A stretch of DNA of 64,000 bases from Billgrantia ethanolica (GCF_021404305.1 NZ_JABFTX010000002.1:496001-560000), one strand, 5' to 3'. Counted from the first letter of the stretch, positions 28,088 through 38,952 are shown. Translations and numbers: made by a program. The notes: a model not told the origin generated them from the letters alone.

Positions 28088-28606
28088 ATGCCTCGATCAT
28101 GGCCAAGCTGTGCAATGGCTGTAACTGCTTTGCTACTTTCCTCGACCATGCTGCCTGTGCAGGCTGCGCCGCTGCCGCCACCCGAGGGTGAGGTACTGCT
28201 CAGAGTGATGGGCAATATCGAGCATCCGAACGTTGACGGAGAGCTGCAGCTTGATCTGGACCAACTGATGACGCTCTCTCCACACGTGATAGAGACGGCC
28301 ACGCCCTGGACTGAGGGGGTCGGTCGCTTCGAGGGGCCGCTGTTTCGCGCCGTGCTGGAAGCGGCCGGTGCGGAAGGTGAGCGGGTTCGGGTGGCGTCGC
28401 TGAATGAGTACGAAATCGAGATACCCTTTTCCGACCTGCACGATTACGATGTGATTCTCGCCGTCATGCGTGATGGTGAGCCCATCGCAGTACGCGACCT
28501 GGGGCCCGTGCTGGTGCTCTATCCTTTCGACGAACATCCCGAGCTGCTCAACGAAACCATCCGCCATCGCTCCGTCTGGCATGTGGGTACCGTCGATGTG
28601 CAGTGA
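28088..28606 (+). CDS. Secreted molybdopterin-oxidoreductase-fold protein
   Basis: The 172-residue protein has a signal peptide (about 1-27, ending in LPVQAA) and a domain like the sulfite-oxidase/YedY molybdopterin-binding fold: DLDQLMTLSPHVIETATPWTEGV, FEGPLFRAVLEAAGAEG, VRVASLNEYEIEIPFSDL. There is no clear Cys that could ligate molybdenum in the mature domain, so it is probably a sensor or accessory protein rather than an enzyme. It precedes a hybrid kinase by 37 bp, which points to a periplasmic input role for that kinase. Confidence 0.8.
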   Translation: MPRSWPSCAMAVTALLLSSTMLPVQAAPLPPPEGEVLLRVMGNIEHPNVDGELQLDLDQLMTLSPHVIETATPWTEGVGRFEGPLFRAVLEAAGAEGERVRVASLNEYEIEIPFSDLHDYDVILAVMRDGEPIAVRDLGPVLVLYPFDEHPELLNETIRHRSVWHVGTVDVQ

Positions 28607-28643
28607 GGTCTCATGGCAAAGCCTCAGTACGGGGCGTTGAAGC

Positions 28644-30809
28644 ATGTTGCGCTATCCGCTGCGACTGAAGCTGGGAGCGGTGGCGGCTCTGCTGTTCTTC
28701 GCTGCCGCCCTGGTGGTCGTGGGGTTGGCGGCATGGCGTCAGGATGAGCTGCATCAGAGTGTCATCGGCGACGCTACCTGGCATGCCTACAAGCTCGATC
28801 GCGATATCGTTCAGCTACGCAGCGATCTGGCGCTGCAAGTTGGCAGCGCCCATTCGCTTGATGCCCTGCGGCTGCGCTTCGAGCTGATTTACAGTCGCGT
28901 CAATCTGCTGCAGCGCGGCGATGTCAATCAAATGCTGCAGCAGATCCCCTCGGTAGAACAACTGCTGCCGGACCTCGTGGTACTGATGACCGATGTCGAC
29001 AGCCTGCTCGATGAGATCGACCTGTTGGGGCAGGGAGAACGCTGGGTGCTGTCCGACCGTCTGGAGCGGGTCGGGGGACTGACCGAGCAGTTGATCATCG
29101 CCATCAATGGTCACCTCGCCGAATCGGCAACCCGCGACCGGGAGGCGCTGCAATCGCTGTACGCGCTGCTGCTGGCGTTGATCATGGCCATGAGTCTGAC
29201 GGCGCTGATGGTGGTGGTGTTCCTGGTACGAGAGGCCCGCGACAATGCCGAGGCTCGTCGTTCGCTGGAGTCGCTGAGCCGCGAATTGCAGGCCACTGCG
29301 CACCGTGCCGAGGCTGCCAGTCAGGCCAAATCGGAGTTCCTGGCTACCGTCAGTCACGAGATCCGCACGCCGCTGAATGGGGTCATCGGCATGAGCGACC
29401 TGCTCATGGATCAGCCGATCGATCCAAAATCGCGAGAGTACGCCCGTACCCTGCATGTCAGCGCTGCACGGCTGCTGGAACTGATCAACGACATTCTCGA
29501 CTTCTCCAAGATCGAATCGGGCAAGCTGGAGCTCGAACGGCGCCCGATTCGCCTGTCCACGCTGATCGGTGAGGCTTGCCGGCTGTTCGGGCCGCATGCC
29601 GAGGCCAAGGGGCTCAAACTGACGACGGCGTTTTCCCCGGCGTTGCCTGAGCACGTGATGGGCGACCCGGCACGGCTGCGTCAGGTGCTGCTCAACCTGC
29701 TCTCCAACGCCATCAAGTTCACCGAACACGGTGAGGTCCGTGTCGAGGCGGCGTTGAGCGAGCAGGGGGAGCTGATGCTTGCCGTAAAGGATACGGGGCC
29801 CGGAATCGCGCTGGAGAAGCAGGACTGGCTTTTCGAACCCTTTCGACAGGCAGATGCCTCGACGGCCAGGCGCTACGGCGGTACCGGGCTGGGCCTCGCC
29901 ATTTGCCGTCGCCTGACGGAAGCCATGGGCGGCAGAATCGGCCTCGACAGCGCCCCCGGCCAGGGCAGCCGTTTCTGGGTCGTTCTGCCGCTGGAGACGG
30001 TGGTTTCCAGCGAACTTGAGTCACCGGTGCTGCAACCGATTCTGGAGCCTACAGCAGGTGGGAAGGTGCTGCTGGTCGAAGACAACCCGGTCAACCAGCA
30101 GGTGGCGGTGGCGATGCTGGAGCGTCACGGCTGTACGGTCAGTGTCGCAGACAGCGGCGAGAAGGCCCTGAAAATGGTCGGTCGTGAGGCCTTCGACATG
30201 ATCTTCATGGACGTACAGATGCCCGGCATGGACGGTCTGGAAACGACTCGCCGCCTGCGCTCGATCGGAGGCTGGCTTGCCGAAGTGCCTATCGTGGCGA
30301 TGACGGCAGGGGGGCCGGGAGCCGAGCGTGAGCGCTGTCTGTTTACCGGCATGAGTGGTTACCTCGCGAAACCGCTGCGACGCGCCGAGCTGGCAGCGGT
30401 GCTGCGCCAGTGTCTGTCCGGGAAGGAGCAGATCGAGAGTGCGGAAGAGCGTGTGGGCGCCGAGATGCTCGATGAGGGTGTGCTCGAAGAGTTGCGCGAG
30501 TCGCTGGGGCTTGAGGCACTGGCAGCATTGTTTGTCGTGCATCGCGAACAAATGCAGCAGCATTCCCAGAGTCTTGAGCAGGCATTCGAGCAGGGGGATC
30601 TATCGGCACTTGCCGCGCGTGCGCACCGGCTCAAGGGGGAGTCGGGCAGTCTTGGCGGGCGCAGGCTTGCCGACTCGGCACGGCGCCTCGAGCTTGCCGC
30701 GCGCGATGAGCGGCATGACGAGGCGGCCGTCGAGCTTCGGGTCCTGCAGGCCAGCATCCCCGTCACCCTAGAGGCGTTGGAGAGCTGGCTGAGTGCCTGC
30801 CAAGACTGA
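28644..30809 (+). CDS. Hybrid sensor histidine kinase (HisKA-HATPase-REC-HPt)
   Basis: This 721-residue membrane kinase has two transmembrane helices (about 12-28 and 170-192) around a periplasmic loop, then a HisKA domain with the phospho-His in [20 protein letters not shown], an HATPase domain ([37 protein letters not shown]), a receiver domain ([14 protein letters not shown]; Asp in [12 protein letters not shown]) and a C-terminal HPt domain ([15 protein letters not shown]). The full phosphorelay in one chain means an external regulator receives the signal; none is adjacent. It is probably co-transcribed with the secreted protein upstream. Confidence 0.93.
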   Translation: MLRYPLRLKLGAVAALLFFAAALVVVGLAAWRQDELHQSVIGDATWHAYKLDRDIVQLRSDLALQVGSAHSLDALRLRFELIYSRVNLLQRGDVNQMLQQIPSVEQLLPDLVVLMTDVDSLLDEIDLLGQGERWVLSDRLERVGGLTEQLIIAINGHLAESATRDREALQSLYALLLALIMAMSLTALMVVVFLVREARDNAEARRSLESLSRELQATAHRAEAASQAKSEFLATVSHEIRTPLNGVIGMSDLLMDQPIDPKSREYARTLHVSAARLLELINDILDFSKIESGKLELERRPIRLSTLIGEACRLFGPHAEAKGLKLTTAFSPALPEHVMGDPARLRQVLLNLLSNAIKFTEHGEVRVEAALSEQGELMLAVKDTGPGIALEKQDWLFEPFRQADASTARRYGGTGLGLAICRRLTEAMGGRIGLDSAPGQGSRFWVVLPLETVVSSELESPVLQPILEPTAGGKVLLVEDNPVNQQVAVAMLERHGCTVSVADSGEKALKMVGREAFDMIFMDVQMPGMDGLETTRRLRSIGGWLAEVPIVAMTAGGPGAERERCLFTGMSGYLAKPLRRAELAAVLRQCLSGKEQIESAEERVGAEMLDEGVLEELRESLGLEALAALFVVHREQMQQHSQSLEQAFEQGDLSALAARAHRLKGESGSLGGRRLADSARRLELAARDERHDEAAVELRVLQASIPVTLEALESWLSACQD

Positions 30810-30833
30810 TGCGGCGTCTTTCGATACCGGGCG

Positions 30834-32084
30834 TCAGGCCTCAGGCTCGATGCGATAGAGCCCGCCGTCGCTCTCGTCGGTAAGCACGTAGAGCAGACCG
30901 TCGGGGCCCTGGCGCACGTCGCGAATACGACCCAGCTCGTTCTCCAGCAGAATCTCTTCATGGGCGATGGCTTCGCCATCCAGCACCACGCGATGGAGAC
31001 GTTCGGCGTAGAGCGCGCCGACGAAGAGGTTGCCCTGCCAGCCCGGGAACTCGTCCCCGGTGTAGAACGTCAGCCCAGATGGGGCCAGGGTGTCTTCCCA
31101 TACGTGCACCGGTGGCTTGACGCCGGGCGCCACCTCGCCGATGCCGATGAACTCGTCGGTATCGTATTCCCGTCCGAAGGAGACCTGAGGCCAGCCATGG
31201 TTGCTGCCGGCCTCGGCAACGTAGAGCTGCTCGCCGCCACCGGAAGGGCCATGGTCGATGGCCCACAGCTCGCCGGTTTCGGGGTGCAGTGCCAGCCCCT
31301 GGTTGTTGCGGTGGCCGTAGGAGAATATCTCGGGACGCAGGTTGCCCGGCTCCGCCTCGATGAAGGGGTTGCCCTCGAAGGCGCCGCCGTCCTCGTGCAG
31401 GCGAATGATCGAGCCACCCGGGTCGGTGAGATCCTGGGAGGGATAGCGAATGCCGCGGTCGCCGATGGAGAACATCACGCTGCCGTCGCCGGGAAAGACG
31501 ATACGCGAACCGTAGTGACGGCCGGGTGCGGTGCGCGGCACCTGGGCATAGATGGTCTCGAGGTCGGTCAGCTCGCTGCCGTCGTCGCTCAGGCGGGCGC
31601 GGGCCAGCGCCGTGCCGGTGCCGTACTCGTCGTCGCCCATGACCGAGTCGTCGTCGCCGGGGCTGGAGTAGGTGAAGTAGATCCAGCCGTTGTTCTCGTA
31701 ATCGGGATGCACGACGACATCCAGCAGGCCGCCCTGGTTGCCGCCTTCGGGGGCGGGCTTCTGATCTTCGTCGGTGTCGATCTTGGGCAGATTGCCGACC
31801 TCGGTCACCTCGTCGCCGTCGACCAGATACAGGCTGCCCGGGCGTGCGGTGATCAGCATTCGCTCGTCCGGCAGCCAGGCGACGGCCCAGGGGTGTTCGA
31901 TACCGCCCACCACCTGAGTCACGGTCAGGGTGGCCTCTTCGCTCTCCACGCCGGAGGCCACCTCTTCATTGGTGACCTGGACGTCAGCGTGGGTGAGTCC
32001 GGCGAATGCCATGCCGCCGGTTACGGCGAGGGCGAGCGGGGTGCGCGTAAAGCGCGGATGGGATGAGAATCCATGGAACTGCAT
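30834..32084 (-). CDS. PQQ-dependent soluble aldose sugar dehydrogenase (YliI/GSDH family)
   Basis: This 416-residue secreted six-bladed propeller enzyme has a signal peptide at about 1-33 (LALAVTGGMAFAGLTHA). Family motifs include GGIEHPWAVAWLPDERMLIT, GGLLDVVVHPDYENNGWIYF with the catalytic-type His, SIGDRGIRYPSQDL, YGHRNNQGLALHPETG and EAGSNHGWPQVSFG. It oxidises sugars with PQQ and lies next to pqqABCDE on the opposite strand. The ATG at 32084 has AAGGAG 10 nt upstream. Confidence 0.92.
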   Translation of the reverse strand: MQFHGFSSHPRFTRTPLALAVTGGMAFAGLTHADVQVTNEEVASGVESEEATLTVTQVVGGIEHPWAVAWLPDERMLITARPGSLYLVDGDEVTEVGNLPKIDTDEDQKPAPEGGNQGGLLDVVVHPDYENNGWIYFTYSSPGDDDSVMGDDEYGTGTALARARLSDDGSELTDLETIYAQVPRTAPGRHYGSRIVFPGDGSVMFSIGDRGIRYPSQDLTDPGGSIIRLHEDGGAFEGNPFIEAEPGNLRPEIFSYGHRNNQGLALHPETGELWAIDHGPSGGGEQLYVAEAGSNHGWPQVSFGREYDTDEFIGIGEVAPGVKPPVHVWEDTLAPSGLTFYTGDEFPGWQGNLFVGALYAERLHRVVLDGEAIAHEEILLENELGRIRDVRQGPDGLLYVLTDESDGGLYRIEPEA

Positions 32085-32314
32085 ATCGCGGTGCTCCTTG
32101 CAGGCGAGATGAGGGAGAGACGCCGTGAAGCGCCGGTCCCTTGCCAGCGTAGGAAAACCCAGCGGGCTCCTCAAGTTGGGACCTGGGCCCAATGAAGGGG
32201 CGCTTCTCCCTCCAAAGTACCGTCTTGGCGAGACCTCACCAGTGCTTTACTGAGGTTGCCGTCGCCCATCGGCGCGGTGCCACTCGACACGACAACAACC
32301 CTGGAGGAACCGCC

Positions 32315-32386
32315 ATGTGGACCAAGCCCAGCTTCCGTGACCTGCGCCTCGGCTTCGAAGTCACCCTGTACATTGCCAATCGCTGA
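32315..32386 (+). CDS. pqqA: PQQ precursor peptide PqqA
   Basis: PqqA supplies the Glu and Tyr that become the PQQ skeleton. The 23-residue peptide has the conserved Glu15-Val-Thr-Leu-Tyr19, the E-x3-Y pair cross-linked by PqqE. GGAGG at 32303-32307 precedes the ATG. A hairpin follows, then pqqB. Confidence 0.96.
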   Translation: MWTKPSFRDLRLGFEVTLYIANR

Positions 32387-32397
32387 TAGATCGACGT

Positions 32398-32419
32398 CAC
32401 GGGGCCGAGAGGCCCCGTG
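32398..32419 (+). terminator. Attenuator-like hairpin between pqqA and pqqB
   Basis: CACGGGGCC (32398-32406) and GGCCCCGTG (32411-32419) pair over 9 bp with a GAGA loop, followed by TTTC. Partial termination here would favour the small pqqA transcript, as in other pqq operons. Confidence 0.7.
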
Positions 32420-32440
32420 TTTCAGCTCCAGGAGAGTGCC

Positions 32441-33370
32441 ATGCAGGTGCTGATACTCGGCTCGGCGGCGGGCGGTGGATTCCCGCAGTGGAACTGCAAC
32501 TGTCGCAATTGCCGCGACGTGCGTCTCGGCCAACCCGGCTTCGTGGCGCGAACCCAGTCGTCCATCGCGGTAAGCATGGACGGCGAGCGCTGGCTGCTGT
32601 GCAACGCCTCACCCGACATCCGCGCCCAGCTCGGTGCCTCGCCGGCACTCTTTCCCAGGCGTGGCCTGCGCCACACCGGCATTGCCGAGGTGCTGCTGGT
32701 GGATGCCCAGATCGATCACGTGAGCGGGCTGCTGTCGTTGCGTGAAGGGTGTCCGCTGGATGTCTGGTGCACGCCCAGCGTGCATGACGACCTCTCCAGC
32801 GGCTTTCCGCTGTTCCCCATGCTGCGCCACTGGAACGGTGGGCTCAACTGGCGCGAGATCCCGCTGGCAGGGGAGCGCGAGCGCTGCACCTTTCAGGTGC
32901 CGAGCTGCCCCGGGCTCGAGATCACCGCACTCTCATTGAGCTCCAATGCGCCGCCTTATTCTCCGCGCCGTGGCGCACCGGCCACCGGCGACAACCTGGG
33001 GCTGCTGCTGCGCGACACGTTGACGGGCGGCGCGCTGTTCTACGGGCCGGGCCTGGGCGAGCCGAGCGAGGCGGCGCGGGAGTTGATGCAGCAGGCCGAC
33101 TGCGTGCTGGTGGATGGCACCCTGTGGCACGACGACGAGATGATTCGCCTCGGCATCGGCCATGCCACCGGGCGCGACATGGGGCATCTGGCGCTGGCCG
33201 GCGAAGCCGGCATGATCGCCGAGCTCGATGCGCTGCCGGAGACGACGCGGCGCATTCTGATTCACATCAACAACACCAATCCCGTGCTGGACGAGGCCTC
33301 CCCGGAGCGCGCCGTGCTGAACCGGCGTGGCATCGAGGTGGCCCACGACGGCATGCGGCTCACCCTGTAG
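32441..33370 (+). CDS. pqqB: PQQ biosynthesis protein PqqB
   Basis: PqqB belongs to the metallo-beta-lactamase superfamily and acts on a tyrosine-derived intermediate during PQQ maturation. The 309-residue protein carries the structural zinc motif C19-N-C21-R-N-C24, [16 protein letters not shown] and [17 protein letters not shown] lies upstream of the ATG at 32441. It lies within the ordered operon pqqABCDE. Confidence 0.96.
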   Translation: MQVLILGSAAGGGFPQWNCNCRNCRDVRLGQPGFVARTQSSIAVSMDGERWLLCNASPDIRAQLGASPALFPRRGLRHTGIAEVLLVDAQIDHVSGLLSLREGCPLDVWCTPSVHDDLSSGFPLFPMLRHWNGGLNWREIPLAGERERCTFQVPSCPGLEITALSLSSNAPPYSPRRGAPATGDNLGLLLRDTLTGGALFYGPGLGEPSEAARELMQQADCVLVDGTLWHDDEMIRLGIGHATGRDMGHLALAGEAGMIAELDALPETTRRILIHINNTNPVLDEASPERAVLNRRGIEVAHDGMRLTL

Positions 33371-33440
33371 CCGCTGGAAGTATCGTCGCCGCGTCACAGA
33401 CGACGACAAGACAAAACAGAACAACAAAGAGGGGCTCGCC

Positions 33441-34214
33441 ATGAACGCCGTGCAAACACCATCACCGTTGGCCGCCGCACTCTCGCCCGAGGCCTTTCGT
33501 GAGGCCCTGATGGCCAAGGGTGCCTACTACCACATCCATCATCCTTATCAGATCGACATGGCAGAAGGGCGTGCCACGCCGGAGCAGATCCGTGGCTGGG
33601 TGGCCAACCGCTTCTATTACCAGGTGATGATCCCGCAGAAGGACGCGGCGCTGCTGGCCAATTGCCCGGATGCCGACACCCGGCGGCGCTGGATTCAGCG
33701 CCTGCTCGACCACGACGGACGCGATGACGACGCCGGCGGCATCGAGGCCTGGCTGACCCTTGGCGAAGCGGTGGGCCTCTCCCGCGACGAGCTGTGGTCG
33801 CAGCAGCACGTGTTGCCCGGCGTGCGCTTCGCGGTGGATGCCTACGTCAATTTCGTGCGCCGGGCGAGCTGGCAGGAGGGGGCGATCTCCTCGCTCACCG
33901 AGCTGTTCGCCCCCCTGGCGCACCAGAGTCGCCTCGATACCTGGCCGGGTCACTATCCCTGGATCGATGAGGCCGGCTACGGCTACTTCCGCAAGCGCCT
34001 GAAGGAGGCCCGCCGCGACGTCGAGCATGGCCTGGAGGTGGCGCTGGCGGTGTGCACCACCGCAGAAACCCAGCAGCGCGCCCTCGATATCCTGCAGTTC
34101 AAGCTCGACGTGCTGTGGAGCATGCTCGACGCCATGACCCTGGCCTATCAGCTCGGCCGTCCGCCCTACCACAGCGTGACCGAGCGGGCCATGTTCCATC
34201 GGGGGCTGGTATGA
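33441..34214 (+). CDS. pqqC: Pyrroloquinoline-quinone synthase PqqC
   Basis: PqqC is the cofactor-less oxidase that performs the final ring closure and oxidation to PQQ. The 257-residue helical protein has conserved [35 protein letters not shown] and the C-terminal [21 protein letters not shown] precedes the ATG. It overlaps pqqD by 4 bp. Confidence 0.97.
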   Translation: MNAVQTPSPLAAALSPEAFREALMAKGAYYHIHHPYQIDMAEGRATPEQIRGWVANRFYYQVMIPQKDAALLANCPDADTRRRWIQRLLDHDGRDDDAGGIEAWLTLGEAVGLSRDELWSQQHVLPGVRFAVDAYVNFVRRASWQEGAISSLTELFAPLAHQSRLDTWPGHYPWIDEAGYGYFRKRLKEARRDVEHGLEVALAVCTTAETQQRALDILQFKLDVLWSMLDAMTLAYQLGRPPYHSVTERAMFHRGLV

Positions 34215-34483
34215 GCCCGGAGGTGGCTCCGGCGCTGCGCCGCGGCTGGCGGCTGCAGTGGGAGCCTGCTCAACAGCGCCACGTGCTGCTCTACCCCGAG
34301 GGCATGGTGCAGCTCAACGAGAGTGCCGGCGCCATCTTGGCGCTGGTCGATGGTCAGCGCCATGAGGAGGACATCGTGGCCGAGCTGGAGGCGCAGTTCC
34401 CCGGTGCCGCGGAGATCGCCGACGACGTGGCGGCGTTTCTCACCGAGGCCGGGCGCCAGGGCTGGCTGGAGGCGGGCCCATGA
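34211..34483 (+). CDS. pqqD: PQQ biosynthesis chaperone PqqD
   Basis: PqqD binds the PqqA peptide and presents it to PqqE. It has 90 residues with the RRE-like winged helix, including [20 protein letters not shown] and the C-terminal helix [17 protein letters not shown]. It overlaps pqqC and pqqE by 4 bp each (ATGA). Confidence 0.95.
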   Translation: MSPEVAPALRRGWRLQWEPAQQRHVLLYPEGMVQLNESAGAILALVDGQRHEEDIVAELEAQFPGAAEIADDVAAFLTEAGRQGWLEAGP

Positions 34484-35619
34484 GCCATGCCACGTCCCCG
34501 CAAGCGATCGCCCCGCCCCTGTGGCTGCTGGCCGAGCTGACCTATCGCTGCCCGCTGCAGTGTCCCTACTGCTCCAACCCGCTCGACTTCGCCCGCTATC
34601 GTGACGAACTCGACACCGATGCCTGGATCGACGTGCTTCGCCAGGCGCGGGCCATGGGCGCCGTACAGCTTGGTTTCTCCGGGGGCGAGCCGTTGGTGCG
34701 GCGCGATCTGGAGGTGCTGGTCGCCGAGGCGCGGCGGCTCGGTTTCTACACCAACCTGATCACTTCCGGGGTGGGGCTGGACGGCGCCCGGATCGCGGCG
34801 CTGCGCGAGGCGGGGCTGGATCACATCCAGATCAGCCTGCAGGCCGCGGATGACGAGCTGGCCGCCGCCGTGGCGGGCTCGGCCAAGGCCCATGCCGCCA
34901 AGCTGGCCATGGCGCGGGCGGTCAAGGCGGCCGGCTATCCCATGGTGCTCAACGTGGTGCTGCATCGGCACAACATCGACGACACCGACCGGCTGATCGC
35001 CCTGTGCGATGAACTGGGGGCCGACGCCGTGGAGCTGGCCAGCTGTCAGTACTACGGCTGGGCCAAGCTCAACCGCGCCGGCCTGCTGCCGAGCCGTGCC
35101 CAGGTCGAGCGCGCTGAGGCGGTGACGCAGCGCTGGCGCGAGCGCCTCGCCGAGCGCGGGCGGGAGATGCGTCTGCTGTTCGTGGTGCCCGACTACTTTG
35201 CCGAGCGCCCCAAGGCGTGCATGGGCGGCTGGGGGGCGATCTTTCTCACCGTGGCGCCGGACGGCAGCGTGCTGCCGTGTCACAGCGCCCGCGAGCTGCC
35301 CATGGCCTTTCCCCATGTGCGCGACGGCTCGATCGAGGAGATCTGGTACGCCAGCGAAGCGTTCAACCGCTTTCGCGGTGACGCCTGGATGCCCGAGCCC
35401 TGCGGCAGCTGCAGCGAGCGTCACCAGGACCACGGCGGCTGCCGCTGTCAGGCGTTCCTGCTGACCGGCGACCCGGCGGCGGCCGACCCGGTGTGTCGCA
35501 AGTCACCCCGGCGCGAGCTGATCGACCGGGCCGTGGCCGAAGCCGCCGCATCGGCCGGCGACATCGCGGCGCTGGTGCCGCGGCAGGCGAAGCATTCGCG
35601 CACCTTCTGGCGCGGCTGA
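34480..35619 (+). CDS. pqqE: PqqA peptide cyclase PqqE (radical SAM)
   Basis: PqqE cross-links Glu and Tyr of PqqA. The 379-residue protein has the radical-SAM cluster motif C24-x3-C28-x2-C31, the [14 protein letters not shown]-binding segment, and a C-terminal SPASM region with cysteines in [11 protein letters not shown] and [16 protein letters not shown]. It closes the pqqABCDE operon. No pqqF protease gene is seen in the window. Confidence 0.97.
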   Translation: MSHATSPQAIAPPLWLLAELTYRCPLQCPYCSNPLDFARYRDELDTDAWIDVLRQARAMGAVQLGFSGGEPLVRRDLEVLVAEARRLGFYTNLITSGVGLDGARIAALREAGLDHIQISLQAADDELAAAVAGSAKAHAAKLAMARAVKAAGYPMVLNVVLHRHNIDDTDRLIALCDELGADAVELASCQYYGWAKLNRAGLLPSRAQVERAEAVTQRWRERLAERGREMRLLFVVPDYFAERPKACMGGWGAIFLTVAPDGSVLPCHSARELPMAFPHVRDGSIEEIWYASEAFNRFRGDAWMPEPCGSCSERHQDHGGCRCQAFLLTGDPAAADPVCRKSPRRELIDRAVAEAAASAGDIAALVPRQAKHSRTFWRG

Positions 35620-35909
35620 GAGTACCCGACCAAGGGCGAAGGGCGCGGGGGCCGGCCGGCTCGTACCATGACGGTAATGCGCCTGCGCGAGGCGACGACA
35701 TAACAAGTAGCCGCTGATCTCGGCCGTGCCTCTTTGCCGGTCAGCGTCAAGGGAAGCGCTGGACAAATCGCCGAGCGAGGTGAAGCACAAGGCGCCCGGA
35801 GCACAGGAACCGGAGCATATGAGGTATATGTGAGGATTCCGCGCACCGCGCAACGCAGTGATTCGCTCGTGCAGGCATTTGTGCAGTGTTTCCCAAGCGG
35901 AGACCCGGT
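35620..35909. other. Intergenic region pqqE/ercA
   Basis: No gene is convincing in these 290 bp. The segment from about 35745 to 35870 has GC-rich runs followed by a small CATAT/ATATG inverted repeat near 35815. It could be a remnant of a dispersed repeat, but I see no second copy here. No clear terminator follows pqqE. Confidence 0.35.
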
Positions 35910-37073
35910 ATGGCATCCAATATTAACGAGCTGCGCAAGTTCGTGGCTCCGGAGATCATCTTCGGCGACGGTGCCCGGCGCGCCGTGGCCAACTTCGTGG
36001 GCACCTTCGGCGCCGAGCGGGTGCTGCTGGTGTCGGATCCCGGCGTGGTGCTGGCCGGCTGGGTCGAGGAGGTGGAGGCGGATCTGGCGGAGCAGGGCAT
36101 CTTCAGCCAGCGCTTCACCTCGGTCTCGCCCAACCCGCGGGCCGAGGAGGTCATGGCGGGCGCCATGGCGTACCGCGAGATGGGCGCCCAGGCCATCGTC
36201 GCCATCGGCGGCGGCAGCCCCATGGATTGCGCCAAGGGCATCGGCATCGTCGTCGCTCACGACGGCCACATCATCGACTTCGAGGGCGTCGACACCCTGC
36301 GGGTGCCCATCCCGCCGCTGATCTTCGTACCTACCACGGCGGGCACCTCGGCGGACATCTCCCAGTTCGCGATCATCTCCGACCAGCAGCGGCGCATGAA
36401 ATTTTCCATCGTCAGCAAGTCGGTGGTGCCGGACGTCTCGCTGATCGACCCCCAGGTCACCCTGACCATGAGCCCCTTCCTCACGGCATGCACCGGCGTC
36501 GATGCCCTGGTGCATGCCATCGAAGCCTTCGTTTCCACCGGCAGCGGGCCGCTGACCGATGCCCACGCCCTGGAGGCCATACGCCTGATCAATGGGCATC
36601 TGGTGGCGCTGGTGCAGGCTCCCCACGATCTGGCGCTGCGTTCCCAGGTCATGCTCGGCAGCATGCAGGCGGGGCTGGCGTTCTCCAATGCCATCCTCGG
36701 TGCGGTGCACGCCATGTCGCACAGTCTCGGCGGTTTTCTCGACCTGCCCCATGGACTGTGCAATTCGCTGCTGCTCGAGCACGTGGTGGCCTACAACTTC
36801 GAGGCCTCGCCGGAGCGCTTCACGCGGATCGCCGAGACCTTGGGCATCGACTGTCGCGGGTTGAGCAGTACACAGGTCAAGGCGCGGTTGATCGATCACC
36901 TGATCGAGCTGAAGCGTGCCGTGGGCCTGACGGGCAGCCTGGGCAGGCTCGGCGTTCATACCAGCGATGTGCCGTTCCTGGCCCGCCACGCGCTGGAGGA
37001 TCCTTGCATCCTGACCAATCCGCGCCGCTCCAGCCCCCGCGACGTTCAGGTGGTGTACGAGGAGGCGATGTGA
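35910..37073 (+). CDS. ercA: Iron-containing alcohol dehydrogenase, ErcA-like
   Basis: This group III Fe-ADH has 387 residues. The dinucleotide-binding motif is GGGSPMDCAKGIGI, the TTAGTSADIS segment follows, and the metal-binding set comprises Asp in CTGVDALVHAIEAF with its His, and two His in AVHAMSHSLGG and DLPHGLCN. GGAG at 35899-35902 supports the start. In Pseudomonas ErcA lies beside pqq genes and the kinase ErcS and takes part in the regulatory cascade for ethanol oxidation. The same neighbours are present here, and a hybrid kinase gene starts 22 bp later. Confidence 0.9.
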   Translation: MASNINELRKFVAPEIIFGDGARRAVANFVGTFGAERVLLVSDPGVVLAGWVEEVEADLAEQGIFSQRFTSVSPNPRAEEVMAGAMAYREMGAQAIVAIGGGSPMDCAKGIGIVVAHDGHIIDFEGVDTLRVPIPPLIFVPTTAGTSADISQFAIISDQQRRMKFSIVSKSVVPDVSLIDPQVTLTMSPFLTACTGVDALVHAIEAFVSTGSGPLTDAHALEAIRLINGHLVALVQAPHDLALRSQVMLGSMQAGLAFSNAILGAVHAMSHSLGGFLDLPHGLCNSLLLEHVVAYNFEASPERFTRIAETLGIDCRGLSSTQVKARLIDHLIELKRAVGLTGSLGRLGVHTSDVPFLARHALEDPCILTNPRRSSPRDVQVVYEEAM

Positions 37074-37095
37074 CGCGCCAAGCGACAGGTAGCCG

Positions 37096-38838
37096 ATGAA
37101 GAAGGCCGGCGACCCCGAGGGCTATTCGGTCAACCAACTGCTGGGATTGGGTCAGCAGTCGGCGCGCAAGAGCTACTACCCCGAGCTGACGGCGCGCATG
37201 GCCGAGCTCGAGGCGGAGCGCAACCGCTACAAATGGCTGTTCGAAAACGCCCTGCACGGCATTTTCCAGGCCTCGCTGGGCGGGCGCCTGCTGGCCGCCA
37301 ATCCGGCGCTGGCGGCCATGCTCGGCGATGCCGACGTGGCCGCCACGCTGGCACGCTGCACGTCGCTGGAAGCGCTGTTCGCCGATGCCGAGGGGCTCGA
37401 CGAGGTCTCTCGTCTGCTGCACAGGCAGGGCCACCTGCAAGGGCATACCACCTGGCTGGCCGGCTGCGATGGCAAGCGGGTGCCGGTGGCCCTGACCCTG
37501 CTGCGCAAGCCGGACCGGGGCGGCGAGATCCTGGTCGAGGGCTTCGTGGCCGACATCACCGAGCGCGAGCGCGCCCGCCAGGAGTTGCTGGCACTCAACG
37601 CCCGGCTCGAGGCTCGCGTGCGCGAGCGCACCCAGCGGCTCGAGCAGCTCAATGACGATCTGGCCGGCGAGGTGGCCGAGCGCCGCCTGATCGAGGAGCA
37701 GCTGCGCGCCGCCCGCGATCTGGCCCAGGAGGCCAATCGCAGCAAGGACCGCTACCTGGCGGCAGCCAGCCACGACTTGTTGCAGCCGCTCAATGCGGCC
37801 CGGCTGCTGGTCTCCACCCTGCGCGAGCGTGCCTTGGACGATGACGCGAGCCGCCTGGTCGACAGCATCCATCTCTCCCTCGAGGGGGCCGAGGAGCTGC
37901 TCACCGACCTGCTCGACATCGCCCGGCTCGACCAGGAGCGCATCCAGCCCCAGCGTGAGTGTTTCCCGCTCTCGCAGATGCTGTGCGGTCTGGTGGCCGA
38001 GTACGCGCCGCGTGCCCAGCGCAAGGCGCTGCGCTTTCGCTGCGTGGAGAGCAGCCTGTACGTAGACAGCGATCACCGACTGCTGGGGCGGGTGTTGCGC
38101 AACCTGCTCTCCAATGCCTGCCGCTACACCGACGCTGGCAGCGTACTGCTGGGAGTGCGGCGCCGCGGCGACGTCGTTTCCATCGAGGTGCACGACAGCG
38201 GGCCGGGCATTCCGCCGGATCAGCTGCGGGCGATCTTCGAGGAGTACCACCAGCTCAACGCCGAACGGGCGCGCAACCGTCAGGGGGTGGGGCTCGGGCT
38301 GGCCATCGTCGAGCGCATCTGCCAGCGGTTGGGGCTGGCGGTGTCGGTATCCTCGACGCTGGGGCGGGGCTCGAGCTTTGCCGTCCAGGTACCAATCTGC
38401 CGCCCGGCACCTGCCCTGGCTGCCTCGCCGGCCTTTGCTCAGCCGGACAGCCCGCTGACGGGGCGGCGCATGCTGGTGGTGGACAACGATAGCCGCATTC
38501 TGATGGGCATGCAGGCCCTGCTCGAACAGTGGGGCATGCGGTGCGACACCGCCCATGATTTCGACGAAGTGCTGGAGCAGCGGCTCGCGGCGCCCGACGT
38601 GCTGCTGGTGGACCTGCATCTCGATGCCGGCGAGACCGGTGACCGGCTGGTGGAGAAGCTGCGGCGGCACTGGCAGCGGCCGCAACTGCCGGCGGTGGTG
38701 ATCACCGCCGACCGCTCCGAGGCCTGGCGCCGCACCCTGGCGGAGTGCGGCATCCCGCTGCTGCACAAGCCGCTGCGGCCCGGCAAGCTGCGCGCCGTGC
38801 TCAGTCAACTGATCGCGCGCCAAGACAGGGATGAGTGA
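37096..38838 (+). CDS. Cytoplasmic PAS hybrid sensor kinase, ErcS/NahK type
   Basis: The 580-residue soluble kinase contains a PAS-like region (about 42-160), a coiled coil (about 165-215), HisKA with the unusual H-box [15 protein letters not shown], HATPase (NLLSNACRYTDAGS, DSGPGIPPDQ, VGLGLAIVERI) and a receiver (MLVVDNDSRILMGMQALLEQWG; Asp in VLLVDLHLDAG). The [12 protein letters not shown] box is characteristic of ErcS/NahK-type kinases of pseudomonads. It follows ercA closely and is a paralogue of the kinase at 40127. It has no transmembrane segment, so an intracellular signal is expected. Confidence 0.9.
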   Translation: MKKAGDPEGYSVNQLLGLGQQSARKSYYPELTARMAELEAERNRYKWLFENALHGIFQASLGGRLLAANPALAAMLGDADVAATLARCTSLEALFADAEGLDEVSRLLHRQGHLQGHTTWLAGCDGKRVPVALTLLRKPDRGGEILVEGFVADITERERARQELLALNARLEARVRERTQRLEQLNDDLAGEVAERRLIEEQLRAARDLAQEANRSKDRYLAAASHDLLQPLNAARLLVSTLRERALDDDASRLVDSIHLSLEGAEELLTDLLDIARLDQERIQPQRECFPLSQMLCGLVAEYAPRAQRKALRFRCVESSLYVDSDHRLLGRVLRNLLSNACRYTDAGSVLLGVRRRGDVVSIEVHDSGPGIPPDQLRAIFEEYHQLNAERARNRQGVGLGLAIVERICQRLGLAVSVSSTLGRGSSFAVQVPICRPAPALAASPAFAQPDSPLTGRRMLVVDNDSRILMGMQALLEQWGMRCDTAHDFDEVLEQRLAAPDVLLVDLHLDAGETGDRLVEKLRRHWQRPQLPAVVITADRSEAWRRTLAECGIPLLHKPLRPGKLRAVLSQLIARQDRDE

Positions 38839-38952
38839 AGCTACAACCTTGGTCCTAGCCGCGTGAGCGTGCTCCGGCACTCAAGTCCTATGTTGCTGCT
38901 TTGCACCAGGCCCTAGACTGAAAGCAGGATCCCTGCCTGCTCGAGGAGTGCC

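Noticed and set aside
35734..35909. N-terminal extension or small gene before ercA
   Set aside because: The open frame has no ribosome site and no similarity to the Fe-ADH N-terminus; GGAG at 35899-35902 fits the ATG at 35910.
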